From contig JAHCBA010000020.1 of assembly GCA_019634625.1 (NCBI GenBank), positions 50,200 to 114,199 on the forward strand: a stretch of 64,000 nucleotides of DNA, in the 5' to 3' direction. Below the pieces are notes generated by a model, which was given only the letters and a program-made list of their open reading frames with translations, was not told the origin of the DNA and ran no database searches. How positions within the stretch are numbered: position 1 is the stretch's first letter; the number at the start of each line of letters is the position of its first letter. Positions 1 through 8,648 of this stretch are shown piece after piece. Made by a program: the position numbers and the translations under genes. The stretch comes from Verrucomicrobiia bacterium (GTDB taxonomy: Bacteria; Verrucomicrobiota; Verrucomicrobiia; Limisphaerales; CAIMTB01).

Positions 1-1541
1 CTCAGCGTGCCCAGCACGTTGGTCCGCCCCTGGAAATCCCCGCACATCGGGTGACCCCGGTCGTCCCCGCCGCAATCGAGGCTGAACCAGACCTTCTCCG
101 TGCGGCCGTCCGCCCTCGGCTCGACGCCCACCAGAAACTCCGCGTCGAAAAACCGCCGTCCGCCGTCATTCAAGAGCACGGAATTGATCGCGTACCGGAA
201 CGGATACCCCATGCCCGCGGTCACCACGATGTCCTCGTACCCATCCGCGTTCAGGTCCCCGACACTCACGCCCCACGGCCAGTATGTCTCGACCCCGAGC
301 GCATCGGAAACCTCCTCGAAGACTCCCCCGCCCCGGTTCCGGTAGAAGGCATTGCCAAAGAGGTTGTTCTCCGGGCCCTGGAAATACTCCTCCGGCCACT
401 GCACCGAACACCACGCCTCGCTCTTCGACTTCTCCACCTCCAGCCGGAACTGCAACGCCAGCTCGGTCTGCGGCTGGGTCATGTCCGAATGCATGTCCAC
501 CACATACCCGTCCATCCGGCCGTCCCCGTCGAAGTCGAAGAACTTCACCCCCATCGCGCCCCAGGGCGTTTTCGGGAAATACTGCGCGGTCCGCTCCACA
601 AAACCCTTCCCCGCCACGTTCTCGTAATACCGGTCGTCGCCCTGCATGTTCACCAGGTACAGGTCCGGAAAACCGTCCCCGTTCAGATCCGTGAACGTGG
701 CGTCCCCGCTCCAGCTTCCATCCCGGAATCCCATCGCGTCCGAGACGTTCCGGAACCGCCCGCCCCCGATCCCGCGATACAGAATGCTGTACTCCGTCCG
801 CTCGGGAAACAGGTGGCCCTGGAAGGCGTCCGGCAACGCCAGAAAATACCCGCCCCGCCCCCGCCGGTTCTCCGTGTACCGCCCCACATTCGTCACCAGC
901 AGATCCAGCCAGCCGTCGTTGTCGAAGTCGAAGAACACCACCCCCGAGGAATGCCCGAAATGCTGCAGACCCGACTCCCGGGTCACGTCCCGAAACCGTC
1001 CGTCCCCGAGATTCTCGAAGAGCCGGGTGCCGTATCGCACCGTCGTCACCAACAGGTCCGGATCCCCGTCGTTGTCCACATCCGCAAACGCGCACGCGAC
1101 CGAGATCTGGTCGGTCATGGCCACGCCGGCCCGTTCGGTGATGTTCTCGAACCGTCCACCCCCCAGATTCCGCCAGAGTTCGTTGCTCCCCAACTGGGTC
1201 GTGAAATAGAGGTCCGGAAGCCCGTCCCCATCGACATCCGCCACCGCCATGCCGTTCCCGTGATCGTAATGCGCCGCCCGGTAGTTGATCCCGGCGTCGT
1301 CCACAATCCGGTGCTCGAACCGGATCCCGCTCGATTCCCGCGCATCCTGGAACCGGAACCCATGAAACGCCTCGAACCGCCGGCTGGCCGTCTCCTGCTG
1401 GCGTTTCCGCGCCTCCAACCGGCGCACCGCGAACTGGTGCTCCGCACTCTCCGCGCTCTCCGCACCCGGCGCCGGCTCCATGCCCGCCCACCCGCACCCC
1501 AGGGCCAGTCCAATCCTCATCCAACATGATGCCTTCCGCAT
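1..1541 (-). CDS. FG-GAP/VCBS repeat protein (CRTAC1-like), 3' end beyond window
   Basis: The reading frame is open to the window edge, so the C-terminus (where an ASPIC/UnbV domain would be expected) is not visible. The frame gives many FG-GAP calcium-binding loops of the form DVDGDGLPDLYF, DVDNDGDPDLLV, DFDNDGWLDLLV and DLNGDGFPDLYLVN, spaced as in beta-propeller blades, each followed by LYRN/FENLG-type motifs. I chose the ATG at 1541 because it gives a short basic start and a hydrophobic leader (MRKASCWMRIGLALGCG) and follows a purine-rich AAGGGGGG stretch; an in-frame ATG at 1520 is an alternative. It is probably an exported beta-propeller protein of unknown ligand. It is divergent from the sulfatase gene at 1664 and is related to the two ASPIC genes at 3.2-6.7 kb. 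Confidence 0.85.
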   Translation of the reverse strand, partial: MRKASCWMRIGLALGCGWAGMEPAPGAESAESAEHQFAVRRLEARKRQQETASRRFEAFHGFRFQDARESSGIRFEHRIVDDAGINYRAAHYDHGNGMAVADVDGDGLPDLYFTTQLGSNELWRNLGGGRFENITERAGVAMTDQISVACAFADVDNDGDPDLLVTTVRYGTRLFENLGDGRFRDVTRESGLQHFGHSSGVVFFDFDNDGWLDLLVTNVGRYTENRRGRGGYFLALPDAFQGHLFPERTEYSILYRGIGGGRFRNVSDAMGFRDGSWSGDATFTDLNGDGFPDLYLVNMQGDDRYYENVAGKGFVERTAQYFPKTPWGAMGVKFFDFDGDGRMDGYVVDMHSDMTQPQTELALQFRLEVEKSKSEAWCSVQWPEEYFQGPENNLFGNAFYRNRGGGVFEEVSDALGVETYWPWGVSVGDLNADGYEDIVVTAGMGYPFRYAINSVLLNDGGRRFFDAEFLVGVEPRADGRTEKVWFSLDCGGDDRGHPMCGDFQGRTNVLGTL

Positions 1542-1663
1542 CCCCCCTTGGTACGCTCCCCCACCCCGCCGCGGCAATACGCCGCATCTCGACCCCGCCT
1601 CCCAGGTTCGTGCAGGATCTCCCGGCTTGCCCCATGGCCCATCCCCGGTTCCCACTCCCCGTC

Positions 1664-3151
1664 ATGACCCGCCGCCTTTCCCTTTGCCTGACGTTGTCCG
1701 CCCTCCCGCTGGCGATCCTCCTGAGCGTCGCCTCCGCACAGACACCCGCTTCCCGGCCCAACATCCTCCTGATCTGCGTCGATGATCTGAAACCGACGCT
1801 CGGCACCTACGGGGACACGCTGGCAAAGACCCCGCACCTGGATCGTCTCGCCTCGACCGGGCTCCGCTTCGATCTCGCCTATTGCAACCAGGCGGTCTGC
1901 GCACCCTCCCGTTACAGCCTCATGCTCGGGTCCCGCCCCACCTCGACCGGCCTCTATGACCTGTCGCGCAACCTGCGTCAGGTCGCCCCGGACGCCGTGA
2001 CGCTGACCCAGCACTTCATGCGCCACGGCTACCGGACCGAGGCGGTCGGGAAAGTCCTCCATACCGGACACGGCAACGTCGAGGACGCCGCCTCGTGGAG
2101 CGTCCCGCCTGTCATTGAAAAGGTCGTCGAGTATCTCGACCCCGCCCATTCCGCAGGCGGCCGCCTGACCCGCGAGGAGGCCTACTTCACCAACCAGCAG
2201 CTCGACAACATCCGTGCCCTCCCGCGCGGCGCCGCCATCGAATCCGCCGACGTTCCCGACCAGGCCTACGCCGACGGCCGCATCGCCGACGAAGGCATCC
2301 GTCGCCTCCAGGCCGCTGCCGCCAATCCCGGGACGCCGTTCTTCCTCGCACTCGGCTTCGTGAAACCCCATCTCCCGTTCACCGCCCCGACACGCTACTT
2401 CGATCTCCACGATCCCCAGGCCTTTCCTCTCGCCCCCTTCCAGAACCCCCCGGAGGGCGCCCCGCGTTACGCCGGAAAGGTCGGCGGGGAGATCGTGAAC
2501 TACGACCCATTGACCGTCGAAAACCTCCGCGACGAAGTCACCCAACGCCGCCTGATCCACGCCTACTACGCCTGTGTCACCTACGTGGATGCCCAGATCG
2601 GCCGCGTCCTCGATGAACTCAACCGCCTCGGCCTGCGCGACAACACCATCGTCGTGGTCTGGGGCGATCACGGCTGGCACCTGGGCGACCACGGGTTCTG
2701 GACCAAACACACCAACTACGAGGAGGCCAACCGCATCCCCCTCATCCTCTCGGCCCCGGGCGTCACCCGGCCCGGCACGGCCACCCGCCAGCTCACGGAA
2801 ACGGTCGATCTCTTCCCAACCCTGGCCGAACTGGCCGGACTTCCCGCCCCGTCCGGCCCCCAGTCCATCGACGGCGCCAGTCTGGTCCCCGTTCTGCGCG
2901 ACCCGGCCGCCTCGGTTCGCGACCACGCCTACCACTGCTTCCCGCGCGGCGAACGGATGGGCCGCGCCATTCGCACCGCCCGTCATCGCCTCGTGGAATG
3001 GAAACGTCCCGGCGCTCCCCCCGAAACCGCCGAATTCGAACTCTACGACTACCAGGCCGATCCCCTCGAAACCCGCAATCTCGCCACCGCCCAACCCGAA
3101 GTCGTCGCCCAACTCCGCGCCATCCTCGCCCGCCATCCCGAAGCCCGGTAG
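1664..3151 (+). CDS. sulfatase (iduronate-2-sulfatase-like), exported
   Basis: A 495-residue protein with a signal peptide (MTRRLSLCLTLSALPLAILL...ASA) followed by the alkaline-phosphatase-fold start RPNILLICVDDLKPTLGTYG, in which the paired Asp residues bind the metal. The formylglycine motif CAPSRYSLMLGSRP has its Cys at about residue 79, so a Cys-type sulfatase needing a maturation enzyme is expected. Further metal-site motifs are VKPHLPF and VVWGDHGWHLGDHG. The overall pattern matches iduronate-2-sulfatase-type enzymes, which remove sulfate esters from polysaccharides; the actual substrate is unknown. Upstream in-frame ATGs at 1526 and 1634 exist, but 1664 gives the clean signal peptide. 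It is convergent with the ASPIC gene ending at 3196. No maturase is in the window. Confidence 0.92.
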   Translation: MTRRLSLCLTLSALPLAILLSVASAQTPASRPNILLICVDDLKPTLGTYGDTLAKTPHLDRLASTGLRFDLAYCNQAVCAPSRYSLMLGSRPTSTGLYDLSRNLRQVAPDAVTLTQHFMRHGYRTEAVGKVLHTGHGNVEDAASWSVPPVIEKVVEYLDPAHSAGGRLTREEAYFTNQQLDNIRALPRGAAIESADVPDQAYADGRIADEGIRRLQAAAANPGTPFFLALGFVKPHLPFTAPTRYFDLHDPQAFPLAPFQNPPEGAPRYAGKVGGEIVNYDPLTVENLRDEVTQRRLIHAYYACVTYVDAQIGRVLDELNRLGLRDNTIVVVWGDHGWHLGDHGFWTKHTNYEEANRIPLILSAPGVTRPGTATRQLTETVDLFPTLAELAGLPAPSGPQSIDGASLVPVLRDPAASVRDHAYHCFPRGERMGRAIRTARHRLVEWKRPGAPPETAEFELYDYQADPLETRNLATAQPEVVAQLRAILARHPEAR

Positions 3152-3195
3152 AACCGGCCGTTCCCTCTCCACCCGGCGCCCGCATCCCGCTCCCT

Positions 3196-4947
3196 TCAGT
3201 TCCCGGAGGATGTCCGGTCTCCCGCCGGCCCGCCCGGACCGGACCGGGACTGTCCCTCGATGATCGTCACGATTCGATCCGCCTCGACGTTCTCGAGGAT
3301 GTCGATCCCGCCCCCGATCCATCGCACTTCGATCCGATCGACGCGCCCGCGCCGCCCCAGTCCAAAGTGCGGATGCATCCCGTAATGACTCTGATACCCG
3401 CGCCCGCTGTGAACCTCGCCCACCATCGTCAGATCCCCCGCCACCACCCGGACCCGCGCACCAATGCCATCCCGGTTCCCGCGCGTGCCCCGGGTCCGCA
3501 CCCGGATCCAATGGTTCCCTCCCGGACTCTCGTTCCTCAGGATCGTGGGACCGCTGCGCGCGTTGAGAATGACGACGTCCATCCGCCCATCGTTGTCCAG
3601 ATCGTCGAAGGCAGCCCCGCGACTGCTCAGCGCCACCGCAAGTCCGTCCCCGGCGCGTGAGGTGACATCCACAAACCGGCCCTGCCCGGTGTTTGCCAGC
3701 AGGATGTTCCGGGCCCGGTACCGCGCGGTGTCATCCCAGAGTTCGACATTGTCCTGCAAGTGACCGCAGACGATGAACAGGTCCCGGTGCCCGTCGTTGT
3801 CGAAATCGACCAGGCCGTTTCCCCAGGTGACCTCGGGCAGGGTCCCGGCGCCCGCCCCGGAACGGTGGGTCACGTCATCGAACATGCCCCGGCCAAGATT
3901 CCGGTACAGCGGCGCCCACTGCCGCTGATAGGACGTCATGTGGAAATCCAGCCGCCCGTCGTTGTCGTAGTCCCCGACCTCGACCCCCATCGTCCCCTGG
4001 CCCACCCCGTGCATGTCATACGCCAGTCCCGTGAGCATCCCCACCTCCTCGAACCGCCCCGTGCCGTCGTTCCGGAACACAAAGTTCGCCATGGCATCGT
4101 TGCCCACGATGATGTCCGTGTGCCCGTCGTCGTCGTAGTCCGCACACACGACGCCCATCCCGGTGCCCGCATGAGCCGCCACGCCGGATGCGACACTGAC
4201 ATCCGTGAAGGTCCCGTCCCCGTTGTTCCGGTACAGGGTGTCCGGAACCGGCCCGTAGATCATGGGCCCGACATAGGCGGGATGTCCGTTGATGACCCGG
4301 GTCCGGTGCTTCTCCAGGGTGAAGTCGATATAGTTGGCCACGTAGAGATCCAGGTGCCCGTCGCCGTCGATGTCCAGAAAGCACGCTCCCGCCCCCACCT
4401 TGTCCCCGTTGGCCACGCCGGCCTCCGCAGTCACATCCGTGAACGTCCCGTCCCCGTTGTTCCGGTACAGCACGTTCGGCCCGAAATTGTTCACATAAAT
4501 GTCCGGGTGCCCGTCGTTGTTGTAATCCCCGATGCACACCCCCAGCCCGTACCCGGTGTCCCCCACACCCGCCTCAAGCGTGACATCCGTGAACGTCCAG
4601 TCGCCATGGTTCCGGTAGAGCGCATTCCGCGGAGCCGGCGTTCCCCCGGGCGCCCCGGGCAGCGCCGCGCCGTTCAGAAAGTAGATGTCCGTCAGCCCGT
4701 CCCCGTTGTAGTCGAACAGCGCAATTCCCGCACTCACACTCTCAACGATGTAGCGCCGTCCCGAACTTCCGTCCGTGTGCACAAACCCGATGCCGGTCCC
4801 CGAAGTCACTTCGCGCAGCACAATCGGCGACGACTCCGCCATCCCCCGGGACGCAGCCGTCCCCAGCACGCCCGCGAGAACGCCCGCCATCGCGCCGATC
4901 GCCCGCCCCACCCTTCCCGATCCCCATCCGCAAAGGTTCCAGATCAT
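3196..4947 (-). CDS. FG-GAP/ASPIC-UnbV repeat protein, second tandem paralogue
   Basis: A 583-residue protein with an N-terminal hydrophobic leader (GRAIGAMAGVLAGVLG). About eight FG-GAP loops follow (DYNGDGLTDIYF, DYNNDGHPDIYVNN, DIDGDGHLDLYVANY, DYDDDGHTDIIVGND, DYDNDGRLDF, DFDNDGHRDLFIVCGH, DLDNDGRMDVVILN). The C-terminus is an ASPIC/UnbV domain (NHWIRVRTRGTRGNRDGIGA ... VHSGRGYQSHYG ... HFGLGRRGRVDRIEVRWIGG). The start ATG at 4947 overlaps the upstream paralogue's stop by four bases (ATGA), which implies translational coupling and decides this start over the longer open frame reaching 5055. It closely resembles the 4944-6665 protein, so it arose by tandem duplication. Function is unknown; such proteins are usually exported and treated as calcium-dependent binding or adhesion proteins. 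Confidence 0.92.
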   Translation of the reverse strand: MIWNLCGWGSGRVGRAIGAMAGVLAGVLGTAASRGMAESSPIVLREVTSGTGIGFVHTDGSSGRRYIVESVSAGIALFDYNGDGLTDIYFLNGAALPGAPGGTPAPRNALYRNHGDWTFTDVTLEAGVGDTGYGLGVCIGDYNNDGHPDIYVNNFGPNVLYRNNGDGTFTDVTAEAGVANGDKVGAGACFLDIDGDGHLDLYVANYIDFTLEKHRTRVINGHPAYVGPMIYGPVPDTLYRNNGDGTFTDVSVASGVAAHAGTGMGVVCADYDDDGHTDIIVGNDAMANFVFRNDGTGRFEEVGMLTGLAYDMHGVGQGTMGVEVGDYDNDGRLDFHMTSYQRQWAPLYRNLGRGMFDDVTHRSGAGAGTLPEVTWGNGLVDFDNDGHRDLFIVCGHLQDNVELWDDTARYRARNILLANTGQGRFVDVTSRAGDGLAVALSSRGAAFDDLDNDGRMDVVILNARSGPTILRNESPGGNHWIRVRTRGTRGNRDGIGARVRVVAGDLTMVGEVHSGRGYQSHYGMHPHFGLGRRGRVDRIEVRWIGGGIDILENVEADRIVTIIEGQSRSGPGGPAGDRTSSGN

Positions 4948-6665
4948 GGCCTGTCGTTGCCCCCGGTTTCCCCAACCCGGTTCTCTCCCTCCACCACGGT
5001 CACCAGGCGGTTCACCCCGACGTCGCGCACCACATCCACTCCGCCACCAATCCACTGCACCCGGATCTCGTCCACCGCACCGCGTGGCCCGAGTCCGAAG
5101 TGAAGCCGTGTCCCGAAATCACTCTGGTAACTGCGTCCGCTGTGCACTTCCCCGAATTGAGTCAGGTCCCCGGCCACCACGGTCACCCGCGCCCCCACCC
5201 CGTCCCGGTTCGACCGGGTCCCCCGCAACCGGACCTGAAGCCAGCGATGACCGCCCCCGGACTCATTCCGCAACACGGTCGGTTCCCGCCGGGAATTGAG
5301 AATCACCACATCCAGCAGACCGTCGTTGTCCAGATCCCCGACCACCGCCCCACGGCTGCTCAACGCCACCCGCAGCCCGTCCCCGCTCTGGTCCGACACA
5401 TCCACGAACCGACCCCGGCCCGTGTTCCGCAGGACGATGTTCCGCGCATGATACCGGGTGGTGTCATCGAACCGCTCCACCTGGTCGATCAGATGCCCGC
5501 AGGCGATGAACAGGTCCCGGTGCCCGTCGTTGTCCAGGTCCGCAAGACCCGCACCCCAGGTCACCTGCGCGTAAGTGCCCGTACCCGCGCCGGTCCGTCG
5601 TGTCGCATCCGCAAAATAGCGTCCCCCGCGGTTCTCGTAGAGCGTGGTGAGCTGCCGCTGGTACGAGGTCGTGAATAGGTCGGGCCACCCGTCATGGTTC
5701 CAGTCCCCCGCCTCGACCGCCATGGTGCCATGGGCGGCGCCCAACTCGTCGTACGCAATGCCCGCCGCCAGCCCGACCTCCTCGAATTTCCCGGCGCCGT
5801 CATTGCGGAACAGAAAGTTCGCACCCAGGTCGTTGCCAACCACGATGTCGGTGTCCCCGTCCCCATCATAGTCCAGCGCGATCACGCCCATCCCGGTCCC
5901 ACGATGCGCCGCAATCCCCGAGGACTCACTGACATCCGTAAAGGTCCCGTCCCCGTTGTTCCGGTACAGCACGTTGGGGACCGCCGGATAGTTCAGCGGG
6001 CCGACATACGATGGAAAGCCGCTCATGTGCGAGATGTGATGCGTCTCGAAGGTGAAATCAACGTAGTTGGCGACGAACAGGTCCAGATGCCCGTCGCCGT
6101 CGATGTCGAGAAACGTGGCCCCAGCACCCACCCGGCTGCCGGCCGCAACCCCGGCCTCGCGGGTCACATCGGTGAAGGTCCCGTCCCCGTTGTTCCGGTA
6201 CAGCACATTCGGCCCGAAGTTGTTCACATAAATGTCCGGGTGACCGTCGTTGTTGTAGTCCCCCACACACACTCCAAGGCCGTACCCCGTGTCGCCAACC
6301 CCGGCCTCAAGAGTCACATCCGTGAAGGTCCAGTCCCCGTTGTTCCGGTACAGCGCATTCCTCGGAGGCGCGTCCGTCCGCGGCGCACCCGGGAGCGGCG
6401 CGCCATTGACAAAGTAGATGTCCAGATAGCCGTCCCCGTCGTAGTCCAGCAGCGCCAGACCGGCACTGACACTCTCCACGATGTAATAACGGCCCGAACT
6501 CCCATCCGTATGGACAAAGCCAATCCCCGAAGTCCGGGTGACATCGCGGAACCGGATGGGGGAGGGTTCGTTGGCGCCTTCCGCCCCGCCCAGGCCACTC
6601 AGCAGCAGCGCCAGGGTCTTCGCCAGGCCCTTCCAGCCCGGGACGTTCGAGCGCCGGCCGTTCAC
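4944..6665 (-). CDS. FG-GAP/ASPIC-UnbV repeat protein, first tandem paralogue
   Basis: A 573-residue protein with the same layout as its downstream neighbour: leader (GLAKTLALLLSGLGGAEGA), a block IRFRDVTRTSGIGFVHTDGS, repeated FG-GAP loops (DYDGDGYLDIYFVNG, DYNNDGHPDIYVNN, DIDGDGHLDLFVANY, DYDGDGDTDIVVGND, DWNHDGWPDLFTTSY, DLDNDGHRDLFIACGH), and an ASPIC/UnbV C-terminus (RWLQVRLRGTRSNRDGVGA). I chose the GTG at 6665 because it overlaps the TGA of the upstream TPR gene as GTGA; an in-frame ATG at 6785 would lie far inside that gene. The stop overlaps the start of the next ASPIC gene. Two coupled paralogues behind a TPR protein suggest a co-produced set, perhaps assembled at the cell envelope. 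The role is inferred from family resemblance only. Confidence 0.92.
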   Translation of the reverse strand: MNGRRSNVPGWKGLAKTLALLLSGLGGAEGANEPSPIRFRDVTRTSGIGFVHTDGSSGRYYIVESVSAGLALLDYDGDGYLDIYFVNGAPLPGAPRTDAPPRNALYRNNGDWTFTDVTLEAGVGDTGYGLGVCVGDYNNDGHPDIYVNNFGPNVLYRNNGDGTFTDVTREAGVAAGSRVGAGATFLDIDGDGHLDLFVANYVDFTFETHHISHMSGFPSYVGPLNYPAVPNVLYRNNGDGTFTDVSESSGIAAHRGTGMGVIALDYDGDGDTDIVVGNDLGANFLFRNDGAGKFEEVGLAAGIAYDELGAAHGTMAVEAGDWNHDGWPDLFTTSYQRQLTTLYENRGGRYFADATRRTGAGTGTYAQVTWGAGLADLDNDGHRDLFIACGHLIDQVERFDDTTRYHARNIVLRNTGRGRFVDVSDQSGDGLRVALSSRGAVVGDLDNDGLLDVVILNSRREPTVLRNESGGGHRWLQVRLRGTRSNRDGVGARVTVVAGDLTQFGEVHSGRSYQSDFGTRLHFGLGPRGAVDEIRVQWIGGGVDVVRDVGVNRLVTVVEGENRVGETGGNDRP

Positions 6666-8185
6666 GGGCGCGCCACCCCGCTGAGTTGTTCGAGAAACTG
6701 CCGGTACCGCGCTTCGTCCGGGTGGATCGCCAGCGCGCGTTGAATCGCCTCCCGGGCTCCCGGACGGTCGCCCGCCCTCAGACACGCCACTGCCAGCAGA
6801 TAATGATGCGGTCCGCTCGGCTCCAGGGTGACAACCCTCCGCGCCAGCTCCCTCGCCTCCGAACCAGGACGCCCCGCCCGCAGAAGGAGTTCCGCCAGGG
6901 CGCGGTGGCCTTCCGCCCAGTCGGGCGCCAGTTCCAGCGTCCGGCGATAGGCTCGTTCCGCCGCATCGAACTGTTCCATCCGCCCAAGGAGCCGCCCCAG
7001 AAAGTAATGATTCAGCGGATTTCCCGGCTGATCGGCGACCAGTCCTTCAAACGCCGCCACGCCCTCGGTCAGGGTGCGCTCCCGCACATGGTGGCCTTCC
7101 ATCGCCCCCCGGTACGCCGCGTTCTCCGGATCCAGAGACGCCGCCCGCAACAGCAGCCCGCCCGCCCGCCCCGGCTCTCCATGAAGTCCATACACCTGGG
7201 CCGCGCCGAACAGCGTCTGCGCCACCGTCCGACGCACCAGCGGCAGCCCCGTCAGGGTGTCCTCCCGCGCACTCCGGTCCGACAACCCCTGCCGGTCTTC
7301 AGCCTCAAGCTCCTGAAACCGGCGCCGATACCGGTCGGCCTCGTCCGCCCGCTCCAGCCGGAGACTCGCGGTGTACAGGCCGAAATAGGCCTGGGTGTGG
7401 TCCGGAAGCAGCCTGACCGCCTCCAGAAAGGAGTTTATGGCCGCCTCATACTCACCCGACTGCACATGCGCCTGCCCCAGCAGATAGTGACTCTCACTCG
7501 TCGGCCGCGGCAGTGACACCGCCTGCCGCAATGGCCCCATCGCGTCTTCAGCCTGCCCCAGGTCCATCAGCGCCCGCCCCATCCGGTTCAGCAATTCGGC
7601 GTTCGCCGGACCCCGATTCAGCGCCTGCCGGCAAAGTTCAAGGGTCTCCTCCAGATTCCCCTGCTCATAGGCCATCCGCGCCAGTATCTCGTACGCATCC
7701 ACCAGTCCCGGATTCAGTTCGAGACACCGGCGCAAGTGCTTCCCGGCTTCCTCGGTCCGACCCAGATTGTAACAGGCCGACCCAAGCACGGCGTGAGCCA
7801 GCGCATCCTCCGGATACGCAGCCGCCAGCGCCGTCGCCACCGCCACCGCTTCTCCTTTGAGGGCCGCCGCCTCCGCCAGGGGCTCTGGTATGGGTTCCTC
7901 CACCCGGCTCCCCAATCCGGGCAAAACCGGCCCCTTCGAGACCATCTCCCCAACGGCGCCATCGAGGCGCCCTGCCGGCTCCGGGGAGGATCTCCGGTTG
8001 ACGAACCACGTGGTCACCCCCACCGCCACCAGGATCAACGCCGCAAGCCCGACCCATTGGGCCAATGCGCCTGCCCGTCCGGCTCCCCCGCCGCGTCGCA
8101 TGAGCCCGTCCCGGAGCCCGTCCCGGACCTTCCCGGGATCTCGTTGGGCGCCACGGTTGCGATTTCGGTTGGAAGGCCGGCTCAC
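6662..8185 (-). CDS. membrane-anchored TPR protein
   Basis: A 507-residue protein with a basic N-terminus and one transmembrane helix at about residues 43-62 (WVGLAALILVAVGVTTWFV). Two blocks of tetratricopeptide repeats follow. Typical TPR signatures include AHAVLGSACYNLGRTEEAGK, GLVDAYEILARMAYEQGNLE, SHYLLGQAHVQSGEYEAAIN and NHYFLGRLLGRMEQFDAAER. I chose a GTG start at 8185 because GGAG lies five bases upstream; an ATG at 8224 in the same frame and one at 8101 are alternatives. It is the first gene of a three-gene operon and is coupled by GTGA overlap to the ASPIC gene. It probably scaffolds protein-protein contacts for the exported ASPIC proteins, which is an inference from the gene order. 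Confidence 0.88.
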   Translation of the reverse strand: MSRPSNRNRNRGAQRDPGKVRDGLRDGLMRRGGGAGRAGALAQWVGLAALILVAVGVTTWFVNRRSSPEPAGRLDGAVGEMVSKGPVLPGLGSRVEEPIPEPLAEAAALKGEAVAVATALAAAYPEDALAHAVLGSACYNLGRTEEAGKHLRRCLELNPGLVDAYEILARMAYEQGNLEETLELCRQALNRGPANAELLNRMGRALMDLGQAEDAMGPLRQAVSLPRPTSESHYLLGQAHVQSGEYEAAINSFLEAVRLLPDHTQAYFGLYTASLRLERADEADRYRRRFQELEAEDRQGLSDRSAREDTLTGLPLVRRTVAQTLFGAAQVYGLHGEPGRAGGLLLRAASLDPENAAYRGAMEGHHVRERTLTEGVAAFEGLVADQPGNPLNHYFLGRLLGRMEQFDAAERAYRRTLELAPDWAEGHRALAELLLRAGRPGSEARELARRVVTLEPSGPHHYLLAVACLRAGDRPGAREAIQRALAIHPDEARYRQFLEQLSGVARP

Positions 8186-8648
8186 GGGATCTCCAAGCGT
8201 AGAAACCGCGCTGGACAGCGGCAAGCCGGGAAGTCGGGCACGGCAGAGATTCCGGTGGATCGCGGAGTTGTGGGTGGGGAGACAGCGAATCGGAGGGACG
8301 AGCTCCGCGAGTCCTCAACCCAACGCTCCACACCATGGCGGCCTCGTGGAACTCGGCCCTCCGAAGAGCCGCTTGGCGGAGTTCGCTCCTCTCTCCACAA
8401 CTCCGGAATGCACGGCACAAATTCGGACAAAACCGCGCTGCATCGGAGAATACGCAACCAAAGTGTCCTCGGAACGGCCCGAGTACCACTTGCTCGTTGA
8501 CTTCGTCGGCTCGCCAATCGAAGCGTCCCCCAATCCCTAGAAGTGATTGAGAATCTCCGCACCGGTCGTGCGTGAGAAACGACAGTCTCATCGGGAATAT
8601 TCAGTACTGCATTGAATTGACCGCAACGACACAACCCTGACCCAAACG
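8186..8648. other. intergenic stretch with a dispersed palindromic repeat
   Basis: This 460-bp gap lies between the divergent TPR operon and the LamG protein gene. About 160 bp of it is copy 1 of the dispersed repeat family (8255-8414). I see no gene in it. Reading frames across the repeat are open on both strands but match the same artefactual peptides seen at the other copies. Promoters for both flanking genes should lie here, but no clear -35/-10 pair can be singled out. Confidence 0.7.
8255..8414 (+). repeat. dispersed palindromic repeat, copy 1
   Basis: The element starts GTGGATCGCGGAGTTGTGGG and ends near CCACAACTCCGGAATGCAC, which are inverted terminal segments. Inside, GGAGGGACGAGCTCCGCGAG is matched in reverse complement by the segment around GAACTCGGCCCTCC. 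The whole unit is therefore a long imperfect palindrome. Six other copies occur in the window. Confidence 0.85.

Noticed and set aside
166..1806. 546-aa minus-strand open frame overlapping the left FG-GAP gene
   Set aside because: Its translation is Gly/Arg-rich without motifs. The neighbouring minus frame carries clear FG-GAP loops, so this one is a shadow of high-GC coding DNA.
1517..3511. 664-aa minus-strand open frame opposite the sulfatase gene
   Set aside because: It lies antisense to a gene with intact sulfatase motifs and has no recognisable domain.
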